Assembly (NCBI GenBank): GCA_944386285.1
Contig: CALXAM010000026.1
Location: 1 to 38,760, forward strand
Length of the DNA stretch: 38,760 nucleotides
Reading direction: 5' to 3'
Origin: an uncultured Clostridia bacterium
Lineage (GTDB): Bacteria; Bacillota; Clostridia; Oscillospirales; Ruminococcaceae
Within the stretch, counting starts at the first letter, position 1, and each line of letters begins with the position of its first letter. Shown one piece after another: positions 16,516 through 24,987 of the stretch. The translations under genes and the position numbers were made by a program. The notes under the pieces were generated by a model that worked only from the letters and a program-made list of their open reading frames with translations, was not told where the DNA came from and searched no databases.

Positions 16516-18254
16516 ATGTTTCGGTTTATGAAACTCAAAGTATACCGCAGAACATTTTGACAGTACCTGATTATTGTAACGCTTATCTTCATTCTCGCGT
16601 CGGCAATTCTTGTACAAAATTTATTGGCGAACGAAGAATCTCGTTATACACAAAAGAGTGAACATTTTTTTCATCCGTTGAAAGCAGAATTACTCGCGTC
16701 ACATCTTCCATTGATCTGTATATGACCAGGCTTTATTCCAATCCTGATCTGCTCGCTGATTTCCTTTCCTATTTCAACAATGATATCGAAAATTATCTGG
16801 AATCGACGTTAAACGATAACTCAGATCCGGAAACAACGCCTTCTTTTCTGCGTGACTTTAAATTGTTTGTACGCGAAAATGATTTTTTAATCCGCGAAGT
16901 TTTATTCTGCGCAGAGGACTATACCAATCGTATTTTATTTTCTGAAAACGGTGGCGCTGAATATTCTTTTAATGTATCTATATCATCTCTTGAAGGACGA
17001 GACCTTTCAGAAGGATATCAGTATCCAAAAACAATCACAGTCCCGGGAGATTTTTCAAAAGAACTGGGACAAATTATCTTTTTCATTGATTTTAAACGCA
17101 TTCTTGAAACCACAGATACCAGTGCTTTATATAACGGTGCCGTTGTATCGCAAGGAACGGTTTATCACTTTCTCCCCGGGAATGGACTAATTGACGACAA
17201 AACTGCACTTTCAATTTACCATTCCACTTCACAAGATGAAATGTTTCCGTTTCCTTATTATGTAGGCGCTTCTGCACAGCATTCATATAAACTGATTATG
17301 GCAGCAAGCCGACAGCAATTGTTTTTGCAAAGCATCAATTTTTTTATTCTTTTGCTAGGTCTTTTGTTTTTGGTATATCTGCTGACAATGATTTTACTGT
17401 TATGGCGACTGAATCAAGATGCAAAATCATTACAAAACATTCTCTCCTTCATCGAAGCGGCGCAAAATGGTGCATTCCATGAGATTTCTGTTTCAAGAAA
17501 AAATGACGAATACACACAAATCGCTGTTGCACTCGAAAAAATGGGACGAAATATTCAACGGTATATTGATCGGGAATATGTATTAACGCTTGAACAGCAA
17601 AAAGCGCATATGCGTGCGCTTCAAAATCAAATCAACCCACATTTTCTTTATAATACGCTCGAAATCATTCGATACCGTGCGCAAAAAAACGATCAACCGG
17701 AAGTGTCGCTCGCGATTGAGAATCTCGGCAGTTTATATCGTGATATTGTACGCGAAAAGGAAAATATCACAATCGGAAAAGAACTCACCATTCTGACGCG
17801 CTATCTTGATTTAATGCAATTCCGCTATCCTCAATCATTTTCCTATCAGATTGATGTTCCGGAAGAAATCAAGAAAATTCCAACGATAAAATGTTGGATG
17901 CAGCCAATCGCTGAAAATTTCTTTAAATACGGATTTGATAAATCGAATGAATTCAATTTTTTGTTTGTAGAAGGTATTGTACAATCTTCTGCTGCATGTA
18001 TTCGTTTTATCAATAACGGATATGGAATTCCGCCCGATCGTGTTGAAGAAATCAACCGTTGGTTTTGTACGCAAAATGACCAAGGAAAATCTGATTCAAA
18101 AGAAATCGGGCTCAAAAACGTCTGGGCACGGCTTCACATTTTATACGGCAGTTCTTTTTCAATGAAAATTGAAAACCGGGAAACCATGGGCGTTATGCTG
18201 TCTGTATTTCTTCCATCCACTGAAAAAGGAGACGACTTATGTATCGAGTCTTAA
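16516..18254 (+). pseudogene. YesM-type sensor histidine kinase with disrupted 5' end
   Basis: From ATG 16516, with an excellent AAGGAGG 7 nt upstream, the frame reads MFRFMKLKVYRRTF and then TGA (16558-16560). It continues in the same frame through a clear first membrane helix (QYLIIVTLIFILASAILV). After the T7 run at 16665-16671 the homologous sequence moves to the -1 frame and stays open to 18254. That long frame (510 codons from an unsupported ATG at 16722) holds an extracellular sensor region, TM2 (about 203-228), a HAMP-like helix, the His_kinase domain with NPHFLYNTL (phospho-His 307) and an HATPase domain (ENFFKYGF N-box, NNGYGI, IGLKNV). It overlaps the response regulator gene by 16 nt. 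Probably a recently broken gene; sequencing error or recoding remains possible. Confidence 0.75.
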
Positions 18255-19009
18255 TTGTTGACGACGAACCGGATATTTTATATGGGATTACATCCATGAT
18301 CGACTGGTCTTCTCTGTCCATTGACACACCGGACACCGCTGCAAGTCTTCAACAGGCACGCAGCATTTCTGCACAGCGTTCCCCCGATATTGTAATCACC
18401 GATATCCGTTTGGATGATGGATGGGGATATGAGTTGATTCCTCAATTAAAACAAGTAGGAATTACGCCGCGGTTTATTATGGTAAGCGGGTATGATGATT
18501 TTAATTTTGTTCGTCAATCTTTGCTGCTTGGTGCAAAGGACTATTTGCTTAAACCAGTGAATAAACAAGAACTGTACGCCGTCCTGAATACAATTATTCA
18601 AGAAGATTTCGGCACCGTCCTTGAAAATCAGCAAAAAATTGCGCTTGATCCTGTCACAGCAAAACCCGTTGATTCCTATTCCAATTTAACGAAAAAACTG
18701 TTGGATGTCATCAGTCGAAATACAGCAAATAGCATCTCGTTAAAAGCAATCGCCGACCAACTTGGTATGAACAGCAAATATATCGGACGAATTTTTTTAC
18801 AGGATACGAATATGAAATTTTCCGATTACTTATTTGCTTATCGAATGGAGATTGCCGCTAATCTGATTCAAACAACCGATGAAAGCATCCAACAGATTGC
18901 CGAACGCGTAGGATATTCGCAAATGCCCTATTTCTACACGCATTTTAAAAGCTACTTCAATATTTCTCCCGGCGATTTAAGAGGAAGTGGTGGTTTAAAT
19001 GAAAGTTAA
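18239..19009 (+). CDS. AraC-family response regulator (YesN-like)
   Basis: This 256-aa regulator has a receiver domain (1-120; acidic pocket DDE at 8-10, phospho-acceptor Asp55 in VITDIRL, Lys in LLKPVN near 105) and a C-terminal AraC-type double helix-turn-helix (about 150-250; IADQLGMNSKYIGRIF and IAERVGYSQMPYFYTHFKSYFNISPGDLR). It is the usual partner of YesM-type kinases, controlling carbohydrate uptake genes. The start overlaps the kinase gene end, and its own end overlaps the next gene by 11 nt, so expression is coupled. If the kinase is truly broken, this regulator has lost its cognate sensor. Confidence 0.93.
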   Translation: MYRVLIVDDEPDILYGITSMIDWSSLSIDTPDTAASLQQARSISAQRSPDIVITDIRLDDGWGYELIPQLKQVGITPRFIMVSGYDDFNFVRQSLLLGAKDYLLKPVNKQELYAVLNTIIQEDFGTVLENQQKIALDPVTAKPVDSYSNLTKKLLDVISRNTANSISLKAIADQLGMNSKYIGRIFLQDTNMKFSDYLFAYRMEIAANLIQTTDESIQQIAERVGYSQMPYFYTHFKSYFNISPGDLRGSGGLNES

Positions 19010-20453
19010 AGCGCTTCTTAGTATCATCCTTGTTGTTTTTATCACTTTTACGGGTTGTGATTCTGCCACCCCACTTTCAGAAAAGGAAGATGATGCAGTA
19101 AATCTGATTTACTATACGATCGGCAACCCTGATAAAGATTTAGATGTCGTTAATGAAGCACTGAATGAATACCTATTAAAAACCTGCGGCTTTACCGTAC
19201 AATATGAAAAAATCCCTTGGTCAGAGTATAGCAGTGAGGTATCCTCTCTCATTGGCAGCGGAAATTTTGATATTCTATTTGCAACCGGAAAAGATCAAGG
19301 TGACTATGCCGGTAACGCACAAAACGGCGTATGGCTGCCGCTCGATTCTTTTTTGGAAACCTCAGCGAAAACGCTGTACGATACGATTGACCCATTGTTT
19401 TGGGAAGGAATGCGTATCAATGGTACGATCTACGGCGTTCCCACCAATAAAGAACTATCTTCCCCGGAATGGTTTATTTTTGCAAAAGATTTAGTCGACA
19501 AATATGAAATTAACCCCGATGAATACCAAACCTTTGAATCATTAGAGCCGTTACTGCAAATGATCCATCAAAACGAACCGGACAGACTGCCGTTTCGCCT
19601 TGATTCCGAAGCAAGAAACTATTTTTCACTGGATGGGTATGAGTATATCATTGGGCGTGAAATTCCGCTAATGGTAAAATCATTGGACGAATCGCCTCAA
19701 GTTGTAAATATTTTTGAAACCGAATGCGGACAATCTACCATTCAAACAATACGTCGTTTTTATGAAAAGGGTTACATCAACGAAGATGCTGCCCTGCGGG
19801 AACCAACCGACTTGGCCGGAAGCGAAAAATTATTTTGCACGATGGGATCCGGCGGTCCTTATTCCGATGCAACATGGAGCGCAAATTTTGGAATCGATGT
19901 TGTTTCCACGCGTGTTTCTAATACAGTTGTTACAACAGAATCCGCACGAGGCGGTATCATGGCTGTGAATTCTAAAACGAAACATCCTGAGGAATGTCTG
20001 ACTTTTTTAACGTTGGTAAACACCGATCCGGTTGTACGCAACCTATTGAATTTTGGTGTTGAGAACGTACACTATACATTAGATGAGAACAATCAAGTTG
20101 TTTCACTTTCTACTGATTACGCAGGCGTGAGCTATACCCAAGGAAATTGGTTTATCTTATATACACAAGCAGGTGAACCACAAAACAAATGGGAAATTTA
20201 TCGAGAATTCAACAATTCATGCACACGTTCTTCCCTGCTTGGATTCTCTCCTGATCTTGAGGAATTACAGGATATCACAAATAATGTATCTACCGTCTAT
20301 AAAAAATACTATGCAAGTATTATGACCGGAAGTGTCGATCCTGATATCTATATTCCCAAAATGCTCAGTGAATTAAAAGGTGCCGGAATCGACACCCTTA
20401 AAACCAGTTTGCAATCTCAAATTGATAATTTTTTAGCACAATCTAATCCATAA
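18999..20453 (+). CDS. Extracellular solute-binding lipoprotein (sugar type, DUF3502-like C-terminus)
   Basis: The 484-aa protein begins with a lipoprotein signal (lipobox FTGC, Cys20) and has the family 1 solute-binding fold: NLIYYTIGNPDKDLDVV..ALNEYL at the front, FDILFATG, the hinge-region PLDSF, and GVPTNKE. The C-terminal segment (WEIYREFNNSCTRSSLLGFSPD onward) looks like the DUF3502 region found with such proteins. It would bind an oligosaccharide outside the cell. No permease or ATPase genes accompany it, so it either serves a transporter elsewhere or presents the ligand to the adjacent kinase. The start lies within the end of the response regulator gene. Confidence 0.88.
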   Translation: MKVKALLSIILVVFITFTGCDSATPLSEKEDDAVNLIYYTIGNPDKDLDVVNEALNEYLLKTCGFTVQYEKIPWSEYSSEVSSLIGSGNFDILFATGKDQGDYAGNAQNGVWLPLDSFLETSAKTLYDTIDPLFWEGMRINGTIYGVPTNKELSSPEWFIFAKDLVDKYEINPDEYQTFESLEPLLQMIHQNEPDRLPFRLDSEARNYFSLDGYEYIIGREIPLMVKSLDESPQVVNIFETECGQSTIQTIRRFYEKGYINEDAALREPTDLAGSEKLFCTMGSGGPYSDATWSANFGIDVVSTRVSNTVVTTESARGGIMAVNSKTKHPEECLTFLTLVNTDPVVRNLLNFGVENVHYTLDENNQVVSLSTDYAGVSYTQGNWFILYTQAGEPQNKWEIYREFNNSCTRSSLLGFSPDLEELQDITNNVSTVYKKYYASIMTGSVDPDIYIPKMLSELKGAGIDTLKTSLQSQIDNFLAQSNP

Positions 20454-20476
20454 ATATATAATAAAGGAGAATGAAT

Positions 20477-20818
20477 ATGGAAACCAGCACATTCTATGTA
20501 TCTCTTTCAATACAGGACGCGGCTGCAGCAATCGACAATGAAATCATTCGTGGAAATGTCAGCGGAACGTTGATTGACCGATTTGTCGCAAATCATCCTG
20601 ACGGAACGCACTGCTTAATCAGCGTGTATGAAAAACATTTCGTTCGTGCCGGAAATCGCTTGACATTGACTGTTACACTCGATAATTTCTTTGGTCATAC
20701 CCGTGTTCACACAGCCGGCGGTGGCGGCGGCGGTATGCTCCGAATCGACTTTGGTGCAGCTTCTTCCTTTACGCAAAGTGTTGTTCGCGCACTGTCGCCT
20801 TTCATGATTCAAGTATGA
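20477..20818 (+). CDS. Small DUF6054-like protein
   Basis: The 113-aa product has no membrane helix. Recognisable features are the SGTLIDRF segment, LISVYEKHFVR, LTVTLDNFFGHTRVH and a run of six glycines (TAGGGGGG) followed by LRIDFGAASSF. The pattern resembles the uncharacterised DUF6054 family of Bacillota, as I recall it; this is not verified. ATG 20477 lies 7 nt after AAAGGAG; ATG 20471 is too close. The stop overlaps the gluQRS start by 4 nt, and it follows the binding-protein gene by 23 bp, so it may share that transcript. Function unknown. Confidence 0.7.
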   Translation: METSTFYVSLSIQDAAAAIDNEIIRGNVSGTLIDRFVANHPDGTHCLISVYEKHFVRAGNRLTLTVTLDNFFGHTRVHTAGGGGGGMLRIDFGAASSFTQSVVRALSPFMIQV

Positions 20819-21774
20819 GTCATACCGTTCGCGGTCGTTTTGCACCAACGCCAAGCGGCAGAATGCATCTTGGCAATTTGTTTTCTGCGCTGATTGCATG
20901 GCTATCTGTTCGACAGCAAAACGGCATCATGCTCTTGCGCATTGAAGATCTTGATCGTGCACGCTGTAAACGTGAATACGCCGAACAGCTCATAAAAGAT
21001 CTGGCGTTATTTGGTCTTGATTATGACGAAGGCGGTTTAACTGGGACCGATCGTTTTTCAGAATCATGTGTACAAAGTGAAAGAAATGATTATTATCATG
21101 AAGTTCTTTCCATTCTTTCAAAACGAGCGCATATATATCCTTGTTTTTGTACACGTGCCCAACTTCATGATATTAACGCACCGCATTTAGGTGATTACAC
21201 ACCTGTTTATGCCGGAACGTGTCGAAACCTGTCATCAGCGGAAATTCTGCAAAAACAAACGATTCGCAATCCCTCTCTTCGCATTGAAGTTCCGAATCAG
21301 ACGATTGCTTTTAATGACTGCTGTCAAGGACATGTGGAAGAAAATCTCTCACACTCCTGCGGTGATTTCGTTTTACAACGCGCAGACGGCATTGTTTCTT
21401 ATCAACTGGCTGTAGTCGCTGATGATGCTCGAATGGGTGTTACGGAAGTCGTTCGCGGACGTGATCTGCTCTTCTCCACTGCTCGTCAACTGTTTCTTTA
21501 CGATCTGTTGGATGCAGTTCCACCCCGATTTGCACATGTTCCATTATTGCTTGCACCGGATCATCGGCGACTTTCCAAACGAGATGCCGCATTAAGTCTA
21601 ACAAGCCTGCTCACCCGTTTTTCTCCCGAAGAACTGATCGGAATACTTGCCGCACTTTGTGGCTTAATTGATCGCCCCGAACCGGTCAAAGCCGTTGATC
21701 TTATTCCGCATTTTTCATTTGAACAATTAAAAAAAGAAGACATTGTACTTTCCCCGTCGTTTTACCATGTATAA
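20815..21774 (+). CDS. gluQ: Glutamyl-Q tRNA(Asp) synthetase (GluQRS)
   Basis: This 319-aa protein corresponds to the catalytic half of glutamyl-tRNA synthetase without an anticodon-binding domain. It would charge glutamate onto queuosine at position 34 of tRNA-Asp. It shows GRFAPTPSGRMHLGN (HIGH-like), LRIEDLDRARCKREY, a putative zinc site CFCTRAQL..Y..GTC, YQLAVVADDARMGVTEVVRGRDLL, and the KMSKS-like RLSKRD. The length fits GluQRS and is too short for GltX. In Proteobacteria it follows dksA; here it is coupled to a small unknown gene. Its presence implies queuosine-modified tRNA in the host. Confidence 0.92.
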   Translation: MSHTVRGRFAPTPSGRMHLGNLFSALIAWLSVRQQNGIMLLRIEDLDRARCKREYAEQLIKDLALFGLDYDEGGLTGTDRFSESCVQSERNDYYHEVLSILSKRAHIYPCFCTRAQLHDINAPHLGDYTPVYAGTCRNLSSAEILQKQTIRNPSLRIEVPNQTIAFNDCCQGHVEENLSHSCGDFVLQRADGIVSYQLAVVADDARMGVTEVVRGRDLLFSTARQLFLYDLLDAVPPRFAHVPLLLAPDHRRLSKRDAALSLTSLLTRFSPEELIGILAALCGLIDRPEPVKAVDLIPHFSFEQLKKEDIVLSPSFYHV

Positions 21775-21795
21775 CAGACGGGGTTTCTGTTTTTT
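21752..21795 (+). terminator. Terminator after gluQRS
   Basis: Arms CCCCGTC (21752-21758) and GACGGGG (21777-21783) enclose a long loop that spans the gluQRS stop codon, followed by TTTCTGTTTTTT. Confidence 0.75.
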
Positions 21796-21798
21796 ACA

Positions 21799-21827
21799 TT
21801 TACTTTTTTGCTTAGAAATAGTATAAT
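21799..21827 (+). promoter_or_regulatory. Promoter of the DegV-like/thioesterase unit
   Basis: TATAAT at 21822-21827 with a weak TTTACT -35 at 21799-21804 (17-bp spacer). Confidence 0.55.
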
Positions 21828-21876
21828 GAATCTATAAGTATATCTGCATGAAGGCAAAAAAAGGGGGTATGCTGTG

Positions 21877-22611
21877 ATGGAATACCATATTGTCACGGAT
21901 ACGGTCTTTCCTTCTACTGTCAGCCCATTTTTATCCAATCGTATGTCTTCTGTTTTTCCACGCAGTATACAAAAACAATATCTTTGCGTTTCTAAAGATG
22001 AATTACAATCAGTATGTAATTCTCAGACCACTACTTTTGTACTTACAGCTCCTGCCCAGCTTTCCGGCACATATGCCTCTGCCCGTGATGCACTGTCTCG
22101 TTTTCAAAATACAGTGATCATTGACTCCAAAACATTCGGCGCAGGTCAGCTGTTGCTTGCTGAACTCACAGCAAAAACCGCAGGATCTGCACGCTTTTCT
22201 TCTATTGTTTTAAAACGTATTCGTGCACTGCAAAAACGTATTTTCTGTCTATTTACTGCACCATATGGACAGGCAGATTATCTTTCAAATCATGATAAAG
22301 ATAAACGGTCTGCATGTTCTATGTTTCGATCAGTCTATACGATCGGCGAAGAAGGACATGTCCGTTTATACTGCAAAATTTTTGCTCGATCTGATGCTGA
22401 AGCTTTGTTTTTGTGCTTAAAGCGGAAACTTCATCTGTCAACACAACCAGTCGCTGTATCGTATTACGGAAAATCAGATGAAGCACATGAATTATGCAAC
22501 CGTATTCAAGCGGCTGGGCATGCGCTTCTTACCGCAAAAACAATTCAAACGGATCTTCCGTTTGGCGCTTCTGGCCTTTTATCTACCGCTATTTTATTAT
22601 CGGAGGAATGA
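21877..22611 (+). CDS. Divergent DegV-family-like protein
   Basis: The 244-aa protein keeps several marks of the DegV fatty-acid-binding family: an N-terminal YHIVTDT (usually IVTDS), LSGTYASARDAL, VIIDSKTFGAGQLLLA with the following helix, and a C-terminal PFGASGLLSTAILL in place of the GPGALG-type end. DegV proteins such as FakB bind a fatty acid for phosphorylation by FakA. The first lobe is shortened, with only about 60 residues before SGTY, and the TSQPS-type lipid contact loop is missing, so lipid binding may be altered or lost. ATG 21877 follows AAGGGGG; GTG 21874 is an alternative. The next gene starts 2 nt after the stop and encodes an acyl-CoA thioesterase, so both may act in fatty-acid handling. 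Confidence 0.68.
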   Translation: MEYHIVTDTVFPSTVSPFLSNRMSSVFPRSIQKQYLCVSKDELQSVCNSQTTTFVLTAPAQLSGTYASARDALSRFQNTVIIDSKTFGAGQLLLAELTAKTAGSARFSSIVLKRIRALQKRIFCLFTAPYGQADYLSNHDKDKRSACSMFRSVYTIGEEGHVRLYCKIFARSDAEALFLCLKRKLHLSTQPVAVSYYGKSDEAHELCNRIQAAGHALLTAKTIQTDLPFGASGLLSTAILLSEE

Positions 22612-22613
22612 GA

Positions 22614-23096
22614 ATGAATCATGAAGAACGGAGTGTAAAAACCGTTGCACAATCACGCACAGAACAAATTCAAATTCTGATGCCTGAACATATCAATGGG
22701 TATCAGCGTTTATTCGGTGGAAAGTTAATGGAATGGATTGACGTTGTCGCTGCAGTTGCTGCACGACGTCACTCAGGTCATAATGTTACGACCGCTTCCA
22801 TCAGTCAACTGGAATTTAAAGCACCTGCTTATGTAAACAATACAATTGTGCTCAAAGCGCAGCTCACTTATGTGGGACGCACTTCTATGGAGGTACGCGT
22901 AGATACATTTGTAGAACATTTAGATGGCAGTGAAACAATGATTAACCGTGCGTATCTTGTTATGGTTGCACTTGACGAAAACGATACGCCAGTGACTGTT
23001 CCTCTTTTGCGCTGTGAAACTGCTGAAGAAGAATTTGAATGGGAAGCCGCACGAAGACGCCGTGCATTCCGAAAAGAAAACAGTCTTGATTTTTGA
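22614..23096 (+). CDS. Hotdog-fold acyl-CoA thioesterase
   Basis: The 160-aa protein matches the YciA/BACH-type acyl-CoA thioesterases that hydrolyse fatty acyl-CoA. It shows LMPEHINGYQRLFGGKLMEWID (with the catalytic-region Asp), the TASISQLEFKAPAYVNN strand, VGRTSMEVRVDTFVE and a short basic C-terminus. ATG 22614 is set by GGAGG (22602-22606) 7 nt upstream. The frame is open further upstream to 22494, but that part overlaps the DegV-like gene in another frame and does not look like the family. The preceding stop codon lies 2 nt before this start, so translation is coupled. Confidence 0.9.
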   Translation: MNHEERSVKTVAQSRTEQIQILMPEHINGYQRLFGGKLMEWIDVVAAVAARRHSGHNVTTASISQLEFKAPAYVNNTIVLKAQLTYVGRTSMEVRVDTFVEHLDGSETMINRAYLVMVALDENDTPVTVPLLRCETAEEEFEWEAARRRRAFRKENSLDF

Positions 23097-23126
23097 CTGC
23101 TGACAGTTTAAGGAGGCGTTATATTT

Positions 23127-24944
23127 ATGGACGAAAAACAACAAAACATTCCTTCTGAAGCACCTGAATCATCACTTCCGGATGATTTTGCACAAAAAAT
23201 TCTTGATAGCGTTCCACCGATAGAAGATCTTCCTCTATCGGCTCCGCAGAACGTACCAACTGACGCAACCATGCAGTATCAGGCACCTGCTGCTCCGCAG
23301 AATGTGCCTACTGACGCAACCATGCAATATCAGGCACCTGCTGCTCCGCAGAATGTGCCGAATAATGCAACCATGCAGTATCAAGCACCTGGTGCTCCGC
23401 AGAATGTGCCGAATAATGCAACCATGCAGTATCAAGCACCTGGTGCTCCGCAGAATGTGCCGAATAATGCAACCATGCAGTATCAGGTACCTACTGCTCC
23501 ACAGAATGCACCGAATAATGCAACCATGCAGTATCAGGTACCCACTGCTCCGCGGAATATGCAGAATAATGCAACCATGCAGTATCAAGTACCCACTGCT
23601 CCACAGAATGCACCGAATAATGCAACCATGCAGTATCAGGTACCCACTGCTCCACAGAATGCACCGAATAATGCAACCATGCAGTATCAGGTACCTACTG
23701 CTCCGCGGAATATGCAGAATAATGCAACCATGCAGTATCAGGCGCCTGCTGCTCGGCCAAATATACCGGATAATGCAACCATGCAATATCAGGCATCTAC
23801 TGCTCCACAGAATATACCGAACAATGCACCTCCTAAAAAGAAAAAAATAAAAGGATGGATGCTTGGACTCATCATTGGCGGCGGTACTCTTGTATTGGCT
23901 GGTATTATTGTTCTTATTTTGTTCCTGTGCGGTGTGTTCTCTGGATTCCAAATTGACGTCAGCGATTTTTATGAAATTAAAATCGAAGGATATGACGGAT
24001 ATGGAAAGGCTGAAGTGGTTTTAAAAGAAGATGCCGCTGAAACAATTGCTTCAGATGAACGCTACGAAATTTTGAACACGATGACTTTTACGCTTACCAA
24101 AGAAGATCATATTCAAAATGGTGAGACAATCGAAGCTACCGCTGATTATGATGAAGCAAATGCAGAAGAAAAAGGTATTACTATAACAAATGCTTCACTC
24201 ACTGCAACAGCAGAAAATCTGGAAGCTGCAAATGTCGTTGATCCATTTGAAACACTTAGCATTTCTGTGGAAGGCGTTTCTCCCATTGCGACCATCGAAT
24301 TGGTGGATACATCCGAAGAAAAACTATTTACATATGGCTTTAAAGAGGATGTAACATATGTGAAAAACGGCGATGAAATCACAATCGTAGCTTCTTATGA
24401 TGAACAGCTTTTCGAAGAGAAAGGACTCGTTGCTGCAGAAACCGAAATGACTTACAAAGTTGAAAATCTCTCAGAATATGTGATGTCTGCGGATATGCTC
24501 ACCGACAATATGCGTTTGCTCATTTCAGAATCTACTGCTTCAAAACTGGAATCGACATTGGAGTCCAATCGGTATTCAATTATTTATAAGATCAACGATC
24601 CCGATTTTTCATTTATGGCTACCCTTTCCTTCAAAGATATTCAAGTGGAAAAAAGCTATTTGCTCACTAGCCAATCGCCAGATGAATGGTCTTCTGTCAA
24701 TATGGTGTTTGATCAATATAAGATGACAGCGGTTCTTTCTCAAGATGGCATGGAACGGGAATACACGTTGTATGCGTTAGTTGGTGTCAGCGATCTGATT
24801 GCGGAAAACGGTGCGCTTCAACCGATTGAATCGAACGAAGTTACTTTCTACTTATCTTATTTAAATTCTGATGTTTCTGCATTATATGATAGTGTGATTA
24901 AACCATACGAAGGAAAATATAATATTAAGGAACTTGCCGCATAA
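23127..24944 (+). CDS. Membrane protein with 17-aa tandem repeats and duplicated outer domains
   Basis: The 605-aa protein has an acidic N-terminus (1-38) and then eleven full 17-residue repeats plus a partial one (39-235; consensus APQNxPNNATMQYQxPx). A lysine cluster PKKKKIKG follows, and one membrane helix (about 243-270). Outside the membrane come at least two related beta-rich domains (SDFYEIKIEGYDGYGKA.. and VDPFETLSISVEGVSPIA.., each with the ..YDE..EEKG element) and a further C-terminal domain. With no signal peptide, the Pro/Gln/Asn repeats should be cytoplasmic. The AAGGAGG site is normal. Fourth-domain function and family are unknown to me. Ended by the hairpin at 24946-24984. Confidence 0.82.
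   Translation: MDEKQQNIPSEAPESSLPDDFAQKILDSVPPIEDLPLSAPQNVPTDATMQYQAPAAPQNVPTDATMQYQAPAAPQNVPNNATMQYQAPGAPQNVPNNATMQYQAPGAPQNVPNNATMQYQVPTAPQNAPNNATMQYQVPTAPRNMQNNATMQYQVPTAPQNAPNNATMQYQVPTAPQNAPNNATMQYQVPTAPRNMQNNATMQYQAPAARPNIPDNATMQYQASTAPQNIPNNAPPKKKKIKGWMLGLIIGGGTLVLAGIIVLILFLCGVFSGFQIDVSDFYEIKIEGYDGYGKAEVVLKEDAAETIASDERYEILNTMTFTLTKEDHIQNGETIEATADYDEANAEEKGITITNASLTATAENLEAANVVDPFETLSISVEGVSPIATIELVDTSEEKLFTYGFKEDVTYVKNGDEITIVASYDEQLFEEKGLVAAETEMTYKVENLSEYVMSADMLTDNMRLLISESTASKLESTLESNRYSIIYKINDPDFSFMATLSFKDIQVEKSYLLTSQSPDEWSSVNMVFDQYKMTAVLSQDGMEREYTLYALVGVSDLIAENGALQPIESNEVTFYLSYLNSDVSALYDSVIKPYEGKYNIKELAA
23241..23831 (+). repeat. Eleven and a half tandem copies of a 51-bp unit
   Basis: In-frame 51-bp units run from 23241 to 23801, followed by a 30-bp partial copy. 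The central stretch GCAACCATGCARTATCA is almost invariant. Variants group in a pattern (NVP, NAP, NMQ types), with the NAP-NMQ-NAP series repeated. This suggests that blocks of more than one unit were duplicated by slippage or recombination. The repeat is coding, not intergenic, and has no spacers. Confidence 0.95.
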
Positions 24945-24945
24945 G

Positions 24946-24984
24946 AAAAAAGAACGGATATCAAAATGATATCCGTTCTTTTTT
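24946..24984. terminator. Bidirectional terminator
   Basis: Stem 24946-24962 with 24968-24984 (AAAAAAGAACGGATATC arm, loop AAAAT) has T tracts on both sides. It serves the repeat protein gene on the plus strand and the small convergent gene on the minus strand. Confidence 0.9.
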
Positions 24985-24987
24985 CGC

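Noticed and set aside
16558..16560. TGA as selenocysteine or tryptophan in the kinase
   Set aside because: Intact genes here end in TGA (proB, feoA, the FeoB-associated gene), which excludes reassignment; the site lies before a membrane helix in a family without selenocysteine, and a frameshift also exists downstream.
22494..22613. 40-codon N-terminal extension of the thioesterase
   Set aside because: It overlaps the DegV-like gene in another frame, and the ribosome site at 22602-22606 supports a start at 22614.
23241..23831. CRISPR-like appearance of regularly spaced near-identical segments
   Set aside because: There are no unique spacers; units are contiguous, coding and all related, and no cas genes are present.
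23235..23951. Long open frames on the other frames and strand across the 51-bp repeats (238 and 182 codons)
   Set aside because: They are open only because a 51-bp unit lacking stops in several frames is repeated; the plus-strand 605-aa gene has the ribosome site and continues into non-repeat domains.
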